A stretch of 64,000 bases of DNA from a bacterium OM1 bin76 (GTDB lineage: Bacteria > Actinomycetota > Acidimicrobiia > Spongiisociales > ZC4RG35). How positions within the stretch are numbered: the first letter of the stretch is position 1; every line of letters starts with the position of its first letter. Shown here in pieces: positions 9,340-18,054 of the stretch. The translations under genes were made by a program, and so were the position numbers. The notes below the pieces were generated by a model. That model did no database searches. It was given only the letters and a program-made list of their open reading frames with translations, and was not told the DNA's origin. The DNA is taken from contig MPNA01000010.1 in the NCBI GenBank assembly GCA_002238785.1, positions 1 through 64,000 on the forward strand, given 5' to 3'.

Positions 9340-11335
9340 CGGGGGTCGAGTCGAGGATGAGGTCGAAGGCTCGGACCAGGAAGGTGGCCATCTCCGCTCT
9401 GGTGACCGGCCGGTCGGGGCAGTATTGCAACGGGTCGGTGTTGCAGCCCTTGGTGACGCCTGCTGCGGCCAGTGCGTCGATGTTGGGCTGGTGCGTGTTG
9501 CCCGAGGTGTCGGTGAATCCCGCCGGAGGAGCCGCAGGGAGGCTGAGGGCTCGTGCCAGGAAGGTGGCCATCTCCGCTCTGGTGACCGGCCGGTCGGGGC
9601 AGTATTGCAGCGGGTTGGTGTTGCAGCCTTTGGTGACGCCTATCTCCGCCATCCGTTCCACATAGGGTGTCCACCAGGTGTCGGGTTCCACATCCTCGAA
9701 CCGCGTGAGGGCTTCGGGGGAGTCGGGGACCTGGTCGAGGATCCGGATCATCCACACTGCCATTACCCAACGCAGCAGAGGTTCGTCGGGGCAGATGCGC
9801 CGGTCACCGCATTCGGTGCGGTCTAGGATGCCCATTTCTGCCAGGTGGTTGAGGGACGGTTCGTGGAGGTCGCCCGCGTCGTCGTCGAAGGCGTCCATTT
9901 CGGGGGGTTGCTGCTCTCCGTTGCCGTCGTGCGGAGTGGGATTGGCCGGGGCCACGCCGTCGATGGCGGTGATGTTGGAGGACTTGAGACCCAGGACGGT
10001 CCGCAACCCGTCCCCGGCTATGGTGACCGACACTGCTCCGCCGTTGCGGACCCCGCGAAACAGGACCTGGGTGGGCGTGGATCCCGACGCTCTCGTCACC
10101 AGGACCGCTTCTGTGACCTCATCCCATCCCAGCCAACGGGCGACAGTCGCCGCGCTCACCCGTTCCTCCCAGGAGGCGTGCGGGTTGCCCACCGCCGGGT
10201 CGAGATCCCATGGATCGGCGACCGGCTTCAGGTAGTGCCACTCGCGGGCCGAGGTATTGCCGTCCCGCACGGTGCGGAACCCGTACACGTTGCTGCGGGT
10301 GATCCCACCGGAGGAGGCGGAGAAGAAGGTCTGCACGATTCCCCCCTTCGTGACATTCTCCCAGTCGTCGCCGAAGTAGGTGAGCACCCGGTCCTTGGTG
10401 GTCTCCACCCCGTCGAGCCAAGGTTGCGCGGTCGATCGGGCCTCTTTCGTCCATCCGATGTAGTTGATGTCCCGCCAATTGTCGTAGAGATGGCACCAGC
10501 AACTGTCCTTGCGGGCATCACTGATGCCGGGGTCTTCGTCGGGATTGGCGGGGCGGGCCCGGGTTTCCCGCTGGAAGAACTTGAAGGCCGCGTAGGAGCG
10601 GGCAGTGACCGCCTGGGCCTCGTTCACCCCCGCCTCGGTCCAGTCGTCGGGAAGTTCGGCGACACCCCTCACGTAGTCCTCGAGGCCGACCGCCAGGACC
10701 ACGTGGAACCCTGTATCGACGGGGTCGTCCCGCATTTTCAACTCTCCGTGCCGGTACTCGCACTCCTCAGAGGCCCGGGATAGGCACAGCTTGCTCCGGT
10801 CCTCCCCGTGGCGGAGCCGAACCCCCTTGGCGTCGGGCCACGAGATGGCCGCCCGGCATTCGCCCGCCGCACCCTGCAACTGGCCCCCATGGAAGAATCC
10901 GCACTGGCCGCGGGCGATGCGGCGGAACTCCCACCGCTCACCCGACTGGGGATGCTGCGGCTTCGGGCAGGGACCCTCACCGTCCCCGGCCAGGCACAGA
11001 TCCAACCGGCCGCCCACCGCGGTGAACTCCAGCAGGGTGACCTGGGAGCCCAGATTGACCCACAGTGGCTTATCCAGGGTCTTCAGCAGATCGTTGGGTA
11101 GGGAGAGGTCTCCCAGGGAGGCCGGTTGCGATCCCGGGAAATAGTGGGCCGCGATGTCCTCTCCCGGCTTGGCCGGATCCGTTAGCGCCTGCCCGCGGGC
11201 GCCCCACTGGCCCATGCCGACACCATGGCCCCATCCAGAGCCTTGAAAGTCGAACCCGGGCGTGTGGTGGGCGTCAGCGGCGACGGCGGGGACCAGTAAC
11301 ACCAGAACGGTCGCGAAAATCAGCCTGCGGAGCAC
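9335..11335 (-). CDS. SpoIID/LytB-domain exported protein with S-layer-homology repeats
   Basis: This 666-residue exported protein starts at the GTG at 11335, which gives the signal peptide LRRLIFATVLVLLVPAVAADA; a frame open to 11551 is less likely. The SpoIID/LytB region includes GWGHGVGMGQWGARGQA, LEDYVRGVAELPDDW, QAVTARSYA and GIVQTFFSASSGG. SpoIID proteins act on peptidoglycan as glycosidases or amidase enhancers. The last ~190 residues hold three SLH-type repeats ending CPDRPVTRAEMATFL, which probably anchor it to the cell wall. The last two repeats are almost identical at the DNA level. Confidence 0.85.
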   Translation of the reverse strand: MLRRLIFATVLVLLVPAVAADAHHTPGFDFQGSGWGHGVGMGQWGARGQALTDPAKPGEDIAAHYFPGSQPASLGDLSLPNDLLKTLDKPLWVNLGSQVTLLEFTAVGGRLDLCLAGDGEGPCPKPQHPQSGERWEFRRIARGQCGFFHGGQLQGAAGECRAAISWPDAKGVRLRHGEDRSKLCLSRASEECEYRHGELKMRDDPVDTGFHVVLAVGLEDYVRGVAELPDDWTEAGVNEAQAVTARSYAAFKFFQRETRARPANPDEDPGISDARKDSCWCHLYDNWRDINYIGWTKEARSTAQPWLDGVETTKDRVLTYFGDDWENVTKGGIVQTFFSASSGGITRSNVYGFRTVRDGNTSAREWHYLKPVADPWDLDPAVGNPHASWEERVSAATVARWLGWDEVTEAVLVTRASGSTPTQVLFRGVRNGGAVSVTIAGDGLRTVLGLKSSNITAIDGVAPANPTPHDGNGEQQPPEMDAFDDDAGDLHEPSLNHLAEMGILDRTECGDRRICPDEPLLRWVMAVWMIRILDQVPDSPEALTRFEDVEPDTWWTPYVERMAEIGVTKGCNTNPLQYCPDRPVTRAEMATFLARALSLPAAPPAGFTDTSGNTHQPNIDALAAAGVTKGCNTDPLQYCPDRPVTRAEMATFLVRAFDLILDSTPD
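9377..9640. repeat. 84-bp direct repeat inside the SLH region (copies 9377-9460 and 9557-9640)
   Basis: Two copies spaced exactly 180 bases apart differ at only three positions. They encode the VTKGCNT..LQYCPDRPVTRAE segment of successive SLH repeats. The near identity suggests recent duplication or gene conversion and could allow the repeat number to change by recombination. Confidence 0.9.
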
Positions 11336-11646
11336 GATCCGACTGTAGCGGAGACCCGCAGGTAGACATACGATCTTCTGATGCCGCAGAAGGCCAACGA
11401 CGCTTGTGAAGGTTGCGTCCTCACCATCATGATTGATCCATCCGCATGAACACCCAGCACCCTGGACGTATTTCGCTCCTTCGAACCTTCTTTGGCTAAT
11501 CGTCTCTATCTGAGCACGTTGACACACGGAAAAGGTGCCCGGGCGATCCACTGTCCGATACCCCCGATGACCAACCCGCGTAGGGCAGGCGAACCTACTA
11601 TTCCGGCCTCAGGATTCTCGGATGCCCGTAGCTGATCGAGAAGGAG
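11336..11646. other. Upstream region of the SpoIID gene, no other gene seen
   Basis: The SpoIID frame remains open to 11551, but the extension lacks a signal peptide and contains Cys-rich, unlikely sequence. The region probably holds the promoter of that gene. No hairpin or repeat stands out. Confidence 0.4.
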
Positions 11647-11662
11647 CTACAGTCCGGCCGCG

Positions 11663-12066
11663 TTACTCCAAGGGCACTCTTCGAAGTCCGCCGGCCTCCG
11701 TAACGGCGAACATCCATGGACCATCAGGCTCATTTCGTATCTGCTCGATAATCGACATCCAGTGTTTTTGAGGGTAAGGAGGCTTCCGGTGCTTGTTTGG
11801 TTCTTTCTCCCGGTCAACACGAACCCCCGAGTTCTGTAAGAAATCCACCTTGCTTTTAGCACCGGCCGCCTTCGTATATCTTTGTCGCGGGTGAACACAA
11901 CAAGTCGGCGTCGACTCACGAGGGCTAACCATGTTTCGTCCGGGCACCCTCGAGGAATCTCTGGAAGATCAGGATGCCCGGGATAAACAACCTCTCCGGG
12001 AAGGAAATCATCCAGTCGCTTACCGAGTCCTAAGTCTGTCTCGTCTGCGAAATACCGGTGCGGCAT
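11663..12066 (-). pseudogene. PIN-like toxin (VapC45/DUF5615-like), one-base frameshift
   Basis: The N-terminal frame reads HRYFADETDLGLGKRLDDFL, then DLPEIPRGCPDETWLAL and RRLVVFTRDKDIRRRP, the acidic pattern of PIN-like DUF5615/VapC45 RNases (D..D...TRDKDIR). The family C-terminus HWMSIIEQIRNEPDGPWMFAVT is in the next frame and ends at 11663. The frames meet at CTCAAAAAC near 11780: six A instead of five would join them as LKKHWM. The frameshift is either a real mutation, a slippery regulatory site or a sequencing error. It lies nine bases after its antitoxin gene. Confidence 0.75.
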
Positions 12067-12075
12067 GGGCGCTGG

Positions 12076-12780
12076 CTACGCCGCGAAGACCCTTTGCATC
12101 TCCTCGAAGGCAACACCTGCCCTCACCAGGTGCTGCGGCATCTCATAGTCTGCAGCGATCTCGCTCACCACTTCTCCAGCTGCTCGTAGTTCCCAAAGTC
12201 GCTCAGTGGCCACCCCTCCAATGGCCGGGCGACCAAAGCACACCAGTGGGTCGATGCTCACATACGCGTCCACCCCTCCCGGATATATGCGGCAGGCCTC
12301 TCCTAAGGCATCGCCATTGGGATCAAACTCTATTTTCTTGAAAAAACTGTGGGCTTCGTCAGCCAGCATCATCATTTGTCCCGATCGAACCACCATGGCG
12401 AGAGCGGAAGGCAGGTTGTTTTCGATTTGCAGCTTCCAAACTATCTCGCGGCCATGGAGGTACAGATTCTTTGTCGCCAGCGGGTAGGGGAGTTTGAACA
12501 CCTTCCGTAACTCGTCTATGACCGGACGCAGGTACTGGAGCGACACTCCTTTGCGTCGGTACTCGCGGAGGTAACCGAGTTCCACGAACTCTCCCCAAGT
12601 CACCGTGTCCTCTCCTGTGGCCTGTGGGCGAATTACCGGCGGATAGACCTTGCCCTGCCTCATGTAGCCATCAAGCCAAGCACGAACACGATCACGGCGG
12701 ATGCCCAAGTGCTTCGCGGCTTCTGAAATCCCGTAGGTTGGGCGTTCAAGAATTGAGATATTTGTAGCTGTGACCACCAT
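12076..12780 (-). CDS. VapB45-like antitoxin: HTH plus DUF433 domain
   Basis: This 234-residue DNA-binding antitoxin has an N-terminal MerR-like helix-turn-helix (TYGISEAAKHLGIRRDRVRAW, residues ~15-36). The C-terminal DUF433 domain reads YVSIDPLVCFGRPAIGGVATERLWELRAAGE and EIAADYEMPQHLVRAGVAFEE. The pairing of DUF433 with a downstream PIN-like DUF5615/COG5634 RNase is the VapBC45-type arrangement. The antitoxin presumably represses its own promoter. The gene looks intact although its toxin does not. Confidence 0.83.
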   Translation of the reverse strand: MVVTATNISILERPTYGISEAAKHLGIRRDRVRAWLDGYMRQGKVYPPVIRPQATGEDTVTWGEFVELGYLREYRRKGVSLQYLRPVIDELRKVFKLPYPLATKNLYLHGREIVWKLQIENNLPSALAMVVRSGQMMMLADEAHSFFKKIEFDPNGDALGEACRIYPGGVDAYVSIDPLVCFGRPAIGGVATERLWELRAAGEVVSEIAADYEMPQHLVRAGVAFEEMQRVFAA

Positions 12781-13156
12781 TCCCCGTGCCTACCGCGGAT
12801 AGTAACAGTAGTGGAAACACAGGGATGTGATTTGATCCGCGAGTTCGTTGACCTGCTGGTTTACGGTCCTCCGATGCACCGATTCCCCTGCGCCCTTTCG
12901 GGAAACCAGCACCACTGGCCGGGACAGCGTTTTGTACAGGTGCTCTAATCCGCCCGAACCGGTCTACCAAAACCGAACACCGAACATCCTGTGCGGCATC
13001 ACCAGCCGAACGACGACCTCTTCCCAGTCGCAAAGAGACCGAAGCCACGCACTCTGCAACCCCAGCCGCTACCGCATGAGACCCTTGTCCTTGGCTTGGC
13101 CGCCAACAGCACAGCCGACAAGGGTTGCCGTTTAGCTCTGTATTGAATGTGTTCCT
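12781..13156. other. Intergenic stretch between the antitoxin and the SDR gene
   Basis: No gene is recognised. ACCCTTGTC (13081-13089) and GACAAGGGT (13117-13125) form a 9-bp inverted repeat just downstream of the minus-strand SDR gene and could act as its terminator, but no T-run follows. Confidence 0.35.
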
Positions 13157-13921
13157 TTACCCAAGACGCTGGGCCCGGAAGCCTCCGTCGACGTGCATCA
13201 GTTCCCCGGTGATGAAACTTGCCTTTTCGGACAGCAAGAACATGATGGCCTGGGCCAGTTCCCCGGTGGTTCCCAGCCGTCCCAGGGCGTGTTCCGCGGC
13301 GGCGGCGTCGGTGTCCACAATTCCCTTGGCGGCGATTCGCTGCAGCATGGGGGTCTCCACCATGGCGGGGATGACTTGGTTGACCCTGATCCCTGCCGGC
13401 GCCCACTCCACCGCCAGCACCCTGGTGAGTCCTGCGATCCCGGCTTTCGATGTGGTGTATGCGGCCCGGCCGGGAAACCCGAAGTCCTGGGCGATGGACC
13501 CTACGGTCACTATCGCCCCGCCGCCCGCCTCTCTCATTGCTCGACCGGCGGCCTGGCACCAATAGAAGGTCCCGTCAATGTGGACTCTTAGCACCTTCTG
13601 CCAATGCTCTGCGGGCAACTCGAAACTGTCCCCGGCCATGTGGATGCCCGCGCAGGTGACCAGCTTTTTGATAGGCTGGTTCCAGTTGTGGATCTCCGCC
13701 ACTGCGGCGTTCACGGCGGCCGGATCGGTTGCATCGGACTGCACGAAACGCACCCGGTCCGGGCCAAAGCGTTCGATCAGATCTGCCGACCGACCCTCGT
13801 TCAGATCCACCAGCGCGCAGGCCACTTCCGGGTCACTCTGCAGCAGCATCTCGGCGGTCTTCCATCCGATCCCGCTGGTCCCGCCGGTGATCACCGCAAC
13901 GGAATCGACCCTGTTATTCAT
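13157..13921 (-). CDS. Short-chain dehydrogenase/reductase
   Basis: This 254-residue NAD(P)-dependent oxidoreductase has the cofactor motif TGGTSGIG at residues ~12-19, a VTCAGIHMAG variant of NNAG, the catalytic Ser in VGSIAQDFGF, YTTSKAG with the YxxxK pair, and the late PAMVETPML segment. I chose the ATG at 13921, preceded by GGGAAGGGCGGAA. The frame is open further upstream, but that extension is Cys-rich and unlike the family. The substrate is unknown and the gene stands alone. Confidence 0.88.
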   Translation of the reverse strand: MNNRVDSVAVITGGTSGIGWKTAEMLLQSDPEVACALVDLNEGRSADLIERFGPDRVRFVQSDATDPAAVNAAVAEIHNWNQPIKKLVTCAGIHMAGDSFELPAEHWQKVLRVHIDGTFYWCQAAGRAMREAGGGAIVTVGSIAQDFGFPGRAAYTTSKAGIAGLTRVLAVEWAPAGIRVNQVIPAMVETPMLQRIAAKGIVDTDAAAAEHALGRLGTTGELAQAIMFLLSEKASFITGELMHVDGGFRAQRLG

Positions 13922-14222
13922 TTCCGCCCTTCCCGCACATCGATCACACAGTCCTTGACAATCAGGGTCATCCCAGGATGGATGCATTCCCATTGACTTC
14001 GCACATGGATCGTAGCCATCCTTGAGCTTCCTGGGAGGCGCCATTGTGGCCTCATTAAGGAGAATTCTCATCTGTTCGTGGAGATATGAGGGGGCAATTA
14101 ACGGCAATTGCAGGAAGGTCTATAGGTCGGTTCACAACGTTTCAAACTGTGGCGTCCTGCTCGGAACTAAACCTTGACGGCAGGTCAGGGCTGGTGGCAA
14201 AAACGCACGCACCTGCAATCTA

Positions 14223-14239
14223 TCCCCCTTAAAGGGGGA
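14223..14239. terminator. GC-rich palindrome between convergently placed gene ends
   Basis: TCCCCCTT and AAGGGGGA form an 8-bp perfect inverted repeat just past the 3' end of the membrane-protein gene at 14247. No clear T-run follows on either strand, so the terminator function is tentative. Confidence 0.35.
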
Positions 14240-14246
14240 GAACTGT

Positions 14247-14963
14247 CTAGCGTGGCTTCCCTTGCGGTTTGGAGGCCTGTTTGCCTTCCGATGCTATAAG
14301 TTTCCACCCCAACAGACCCATGTAGGCGATTCCGCCCACGGACATCGCTGCAAACACGGGCGCCACAGCCAACTCCAAAGTGTTGGAGTGCCACGCGGCG
14401 ATGAACACGCCCAGCGCCGCCAGGGCCAGCACCGCAACGATGCCGTTCAGTGCCGGCGGGATGAGCAGAGGCTCGGGCCGGAAGGCGAGTCCCAGAGCCA
14501 TGATCGCTGCTCCGATGAAGCCGACGACGATGGAAGTGAATTGCAACCCGAACACCAACCGCTGCATCTCCAGCGCCGATTGGAGCCACGCCTCCGACCG
14601 GTCTGCACTACTCTCCAGCGCCGCCACTCCCATTCCGGTGATCATGTAGTCGAGGCCCCGCATCACCATCTGCAAGACCAGGCCGATGGCCATCCCCAGA
14701 AGACCGAGTTGTGGCACAGGATCCGTATGTCGCCGCAGGGTCAACAGACCCCCAAGCATGAGCAAGGCGCCGCAGATAATCACCACCGGCACGGTGTAGG
14801 AGAGCGCCTGGTTGCGCGCCATCGCCAGCGTGAGATCTGTGAGGCTGGTGCTGGGCACGGTGTCCACCGCGCCGCGGCCCGGCGAGAGCGCATAGCCCAC
14901 TCCCACCGCCGCAGTCCCAAGAAGCAGGGACCAGCCACCGAGCTTTTTCTCCGTCAAACGCAT
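14247..14963 (-). CDS. Multi-pass membrane protein, DUF4386-like paralogue 1
   Basis: This protein of about 238 residues has seven hydrophobic segments, including WSLLLGTAAVGVGYALSPG near the N-terminus and VAPVFAAMSVGGIAYMGLLG near the C-terminus. Its layout resembles the proteins at 31524 and 41225: an N-terminal helix, a 'P-G' turn, an acidic or polar loop, then pairs of helices. These look like three diverged members of one unknown family, possibly DUF4386-related. The ATG at 14963 is chosen; a GTG at 14975 is also possible. No function is known. Confidence 0.7.
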   Translation of the reverse strand: MRLTEKKLGGWSLLLGTAAVGVGYALSPGRGAVDTVPSTSLTDLTLAMARNQALSYTVPVVIICGALLMLGGLLTLRRHTDPVPQLGLLGMAIGLVLQMVMRGLDYMITGMGVAALESSADRSEAWLQSALEMQRLVFGLQFTSIVVGFIGAAIMALGLAFRPEPLLIPPALNGIVAVLALAALGVFIAAWHSNTLELAVAPVFAAMSVGGIAYMGLLGWKLIASEGKQASKPQGKPR

Positions 14964-15182
14964 GCCGAGTACCACGGCGTCATTGTAACTGCTGGTTGGT
15001 AAGTCGCTTTGGGTCCCAGGTCAGGGGCATCGGTCCGGACAAGATCAGGGTTGACCATGGGTCCGGGAGCAGGCGTCACGCTGCGTCAGTGGGACGACTC
15101 CGATCAAGGACTCCGCCGGACTCTGGGAATGCGAATTGGTATCGGACCTCACCGATCTGATCCCCATGGTTGGGAGACGCCG

Positions 15183-15851
15183 ATGGATGTTCAACGCAAG
15201 ATGCCAATCCTTCCGGTTGAGGCATATACCTCCCAGGAGTGGTTCGACCGTGAACAGGAAGCCATCTTCTCCCGGACCTGGGCGTTTGCGGGTCTGGCGG
15301 GGGACATCAGCGAACCGGGGCAGTACACATCGGTCCAGGCGGGTCTGAACAACATCTTCATCGTGATGGGACGGGACCGACGGCTACGGGCGTTTCATAA
15401 CATCTGCCGCCACCGTGGGACGCAATTGCTCCGAGCGGTGGGGAATACTCAGCGGGCCATCGTCTGCCCATACCATGACTGGACCTACGACCTGGAGGGC
15501 AGTCTCATTTCGGTGCACAACCGCGAGCGTGAGTTCCCCGGCTTGGACATGGCCTGTTTTGGATTGAAGAAGGCCTCTGTCGATTTGTGGCGGGGGATGC
15601 TGTGGGTGCATCCGAACGAGCATGCCGGTTCGATCATGGACTGGTTCGGTGAGGTGGAACCGCACCTGGGGCCGCACGACGTGGACCGGTTGGTGGAGTA
15701 CGCCAAGGGCCGGTCGGAATATGAGATTGCCGCCAACTGGAAGATCGTGGTGGAGAATTACATCGACGGCTACCACCTGGGGTACCTCCACTCCGGAACC
15801 TTGGCGGTGCCCCTTTGGAAACTGTGGCGTTCTCTACCCCTGGTGGGCTAA
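15183..15851 (+). pseudogene. Rieske aromatic-ring dioxygenase alpha subunit, 3'-truncated
   Basis: This 222-residue open frame starts at the ATG at 15183 (MDVQRKMPILPVEAY). It carries a full Rieske [2Fe-2S] site, CRHRG ... CPYHDW, and reaches the mononuclear-iron domain at ANWKIVVENYIDGYHLGYLH. Family members run about 340-450 residues and continue past HSGTLA with the third iron ligand. Here the sequence diverges to VPLWKLWRSLPLVG and stops, overlapping the convergent AhpD-like gene by three bases. It could still be translated but should lack catalytic iron binding. Confidence 0.8.
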
Positions 15852-16396
15852 TCGGGGATCCACGTTTCGGTCTTGAGGCCCAGACCATCGGCGATCCGAT
15901 TGGCGTAGGCGTAGTAGCCGACCACCTCGACGATGTCGAGGATGTCACGATCAGAAAAGCCGACGGTTCGAAGGGCCTCGACATCTGCGTCATTCATGGC
16001 GCCGGGCGTCACGGTCAGCTTGACCGCGAATTCCAGCATCACCGCTCGCTTTGGTGACAGGGCTGCAGTTGTCCAATCCTGTTCGACCGCATCGGCGAGT
16101 TCATCGTCGCGGAGCAGACGGCGCAGACCGCGCCGGTGGTGGACTACTCAGTAGTGACAGTCGTTCTCCAGGCTCACGACCAGGGCGATGAGTTCCCGTT
16201 CGACCTTGCGCAGCGTGGCGGTGCCGGCCATCGCCGATTCGTACAGTGCCTGGTGTGCCGCCATGCCGCGGGGGTTCAGAGAGTGCACGGCGAGGATGTT
16301 GTCGACCCGTCCGTAGTTTGGATCAACCACCCGCGGGTGGATCTCGCCGAGTGCGCCCTCCCAGGAGTCGTCGGGAATGACCTTGATGCGTGCCAT
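15848..16396 (-). CDS. AhpD/carboxymuconolactone-decarboxylase-like peroxidase-related protein, candidate selenoprotein
   Basis: The reading frame from 16396 to 15848 is continuous except for one TGA at 16148-16150 and would give 182 residues, the normal length for AhpD-like peroxidase-related enzymes. The TGA is codon 83, exactly the second Cys of the redox motif: LENDC-H-Y-[TGA]-VVHH, where relatives have C-x-x-C-x-x-HH. Downstream sequence remains family-like (LSPKRAVMLEFAVKLTVTP, FSDRDILDIVEVVGYYAYANR). A hairpin fitting a bacterial SECIS follows the TGA. AhpD-like selenoproteins with Sec in this motif are known in bacteria. The alternative is a nonsense mutation of a Cys codon in a decaying region, since the Rieske neighbour is truncated. 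Confidence 0.7.
16119..16150 (-). promoter_or_regulatory. Candidate bacterial SECIS element after in-frame UGA
   Basis: On the minus strand the TGA is followed by 12 bases, then CGGCGC, loop GGTCT, and GCGCCG: a perfect 6-bp stem. The apical loop starts 18 bases after the TGA and its first two bases are G. The published bSECIS consensus asks for a loop 16-37 bases after UGA, a 4-16 bp upper stem and a G among the first two loop positions. All are met, though short GC-rich stems also arise by chance. Confidence 0.5.
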
Positions 16397-16711
16397 GGTT
16401 CAGGGCTTCACACTAGCCGGGGAGTCGGCGAATCTACGGGCATCGGCACTTGGCAGACCCTTTCGGATTGCATGGTCTATACACAATCAATAGTGGGTCG
16501 GCCCGTGGGAACTGACTGAGCACCGTGGTTTTCCCCTCCAGAGGTCTTTCGACGGGGAACTGAGCTCTACCCAGGGCAACTCCGGATTGCTGCGCGGTAT
16601 CTCGCCGGGCACGCCTCTGACAGGGTTTGGGACTCCGCTGCAATGGGGTGGCGTGGTGATGAACGGGGGAGGAAATGTGGTAGTAGGGTAAGAAATCCCG
16701 ATGACGTTTCT
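16397..16711. other. Divergent intergenic region
   Basis: This region separates the AhpD-like gene from the molybdenum hydroxylase operon and must hold both promoters. The operon frame stays open upstream to 16643, but that part has no family similarity. No clear operator was seen. Confidence 0.4.
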
Positions 16712-17569
16712 GTGAAACCGCCACCGTTCAAGTATGCCCGCCCGGAGAGCCTTGACGAGGTCCTCCGTATCTTGTCCGAATACAACGGTGAAGCAAGGGT
16801 GCTTGCTGGGGGTCAGAGCCTGATACCGCTCTTGAACTTTCGCCTGGCCCGTCCGCAGGTCCTGGTGGACATCGCGCTGGTGAGAGAGTTGCGGCAACTT
16901 GAGGTCGAGCGAGGGGTGCTGCGGGTGGGGGCGGCCGTCACGCAGAACACGGTCGAACGTTCCAGCGACGTGGCGCGCCTCTGCCCTCTGTTGACGAAGG
17001 CTCTTCCGTTTGTGGGTCACGTCCAGAACCGTGTGCGGGGGACTGTGGTGGGGAGCATTGCTCACGCCGACCCGGCCGCCGAGATGCCCGCGGTCGCCCT
17101 GGCGCTGCAGGCCACCATGGTGGCAAGGTCAGCCGCAGGTGTTCGGAAGATCCCCGCCGACCAGTTCTTTCTCGGTCCTTTCACGACCGCTTTGAAACCT
17201 GATGAGATGCTGGTGGAGGTCCGTTTCCCTACTTCCAGGAAGACCCGGGCGGCCGTCACCGAGGTGGCGCCTCGGTCGGGCGACTTTGCGGTGGCGGGGG
17301 TTGCCGGAAAGCTGGTCACCACCCGGGCGGGGAAGGCGAGGGACGTCGCTCTGGCGCTGTTCGGCGTGGGAGGATCGCCCCAGCGGCTCCACGACGTGGA
17401 AGCTCGACTGGCGGGGCAGCGGATTACCGGTGACCTACTCGACCAGGTGGCGGCCCTGGCCAGTCACAACGCCCGAGCCGACTCGGAAGATGTTCATGCC
17501 GACGCCGGCTACCGGGCTCACGTCTCCGGAGTACTGGTGCGCCGGGCCGTTGAGGAGATGACCCGTTGA
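16712..17569 (+). CDS. Molybdenum hydroxylase FAD-binding (medium) subunit
   Basis: This 285-residue CoxM/CutM-type subunit passes electrons from the FeS subunit to FAD. It shows the FAD motif LAGGQSLIPLLNFRLARP (~residues 33-50) and the second FAD loop VRGTVVGSIAHADPAAEMPAVALAL, followed by the C-terminal CO_deh_flav_C region (SGDFAVAGVAG). I chose the GTG at 16712 (KPPPFKYARPESLDE), the usual family N-terminus. It is the first gene of a medium-small-large operon, and its TGA overlaps the TTG start of the next gene. Confidence 0.92.
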   Translation: MKPPPFKYARPESLDEVLRILSEYNGEARVLAGGQSLIPLLNFRLARPQVLVDIALVRELRQLEVERGVLRVGAAVTQNTVERSSDVARLCPLLTKALPFVGHVQNRVRGTVVGSIAHADPAAEMPAVALALQATMVARSAAGVRKIPADQFFLGPFTTALKPDEMLVEVRFPTSRKTRAAVTEVAPRSGDFAVAGVAGKLVTTRAGKARDVALALFGVGGSPQRLHDVEARLAGQRITGDLLDQVAALASHNARADSEDVHADAGYRAHVSGVLVRRAVEEMTR

Positions 17570-18054
17570 AGCCGGTTCCAGAGCCCACCCGGCGCCTGCC
17601 TTTGTCGATGACTGTGAACGGTCGACCGATCGAACTGATGGTGGATGCCCGAAAGCTCCTGGCGGACGTACTGCGTGAAGACCTGGGTCTAACGGGAACC
17701 CACATCGGATGTGAGCAGGGCGTATGCGGCGCCTGTACGGTGTTGGTGGATGGGCGGCCTGTCCGGTCGTGCATCATGTTGGGGGTCCAAGCCGATGGAT
17801 GCGATGTGACCACAGTGGAGGGAATAACCCCGAGGGAGGGTCTCAACCCGATGCAGCAGGCGTTCAAGGATCACCACGGTCTGCAATGTGGCTTCTGCAC
17901 TCCCGGCTTTTTGATGACGCTGGCCGGTGTGACACCGCAGGAGTTCCCGGATGAAGAGAGCATCCGGGAACTGCTGTCCGGCAACCTGTGCCGGTGTACC
18001 GGCTACGAAGGGATCGTGGTTGCGGTGATGGCGGCCTGGGGGCGGGACCGATGA
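17566..18054 (+). CDS. Molybdenum hydroxylase [2Fe-2S] (small) subunit
   Basis: This 162-residue electron-transfer subunit has the plant-type ferredoxin cluster CEQGVCGACTVLVDGRPVRSC near residue 50-75 and the C-terminal second cluster LQCGFCTPGFLM and LCRCTGYEGIV. The TTG at 17566 overlaps the previous stop; the ATG at 17608 (MTVNGRPIEL) would give a more typical N-terminus. Its TGA overlaps the ATG of the large subunit, so translation is probably coupled. Confidence 0.93.
   Translation: MKPVPEPTRRLPLSMTVNGRPIELMVDARKLLADVLREDLGLTGTHIGCEQGVCGACTVLVDGRPVRSCIMLGVQADGCDVTTVEGITPREGLNPMQQAFKDHHGLQCGFCTPGFLMTLAGVTPQEFPDEESIRELLSGNLCRCTGYEGIVVAVMAAWGRDR

Noticed and set aside
9335-9343. Recoding (read-through) of the TAG after the SpoIID/SLH gene
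   Set aside because: The downstream domain also has a frameshift, so decay of an adjacent gene is the simpler explanation; no read-through signal is visible.
15183-15851. Functional short Rieske protein
   Set aside because: The catalytic iron-binding domain is cut after the first ligands and the end is unrelated to the family; better treated as truncated.
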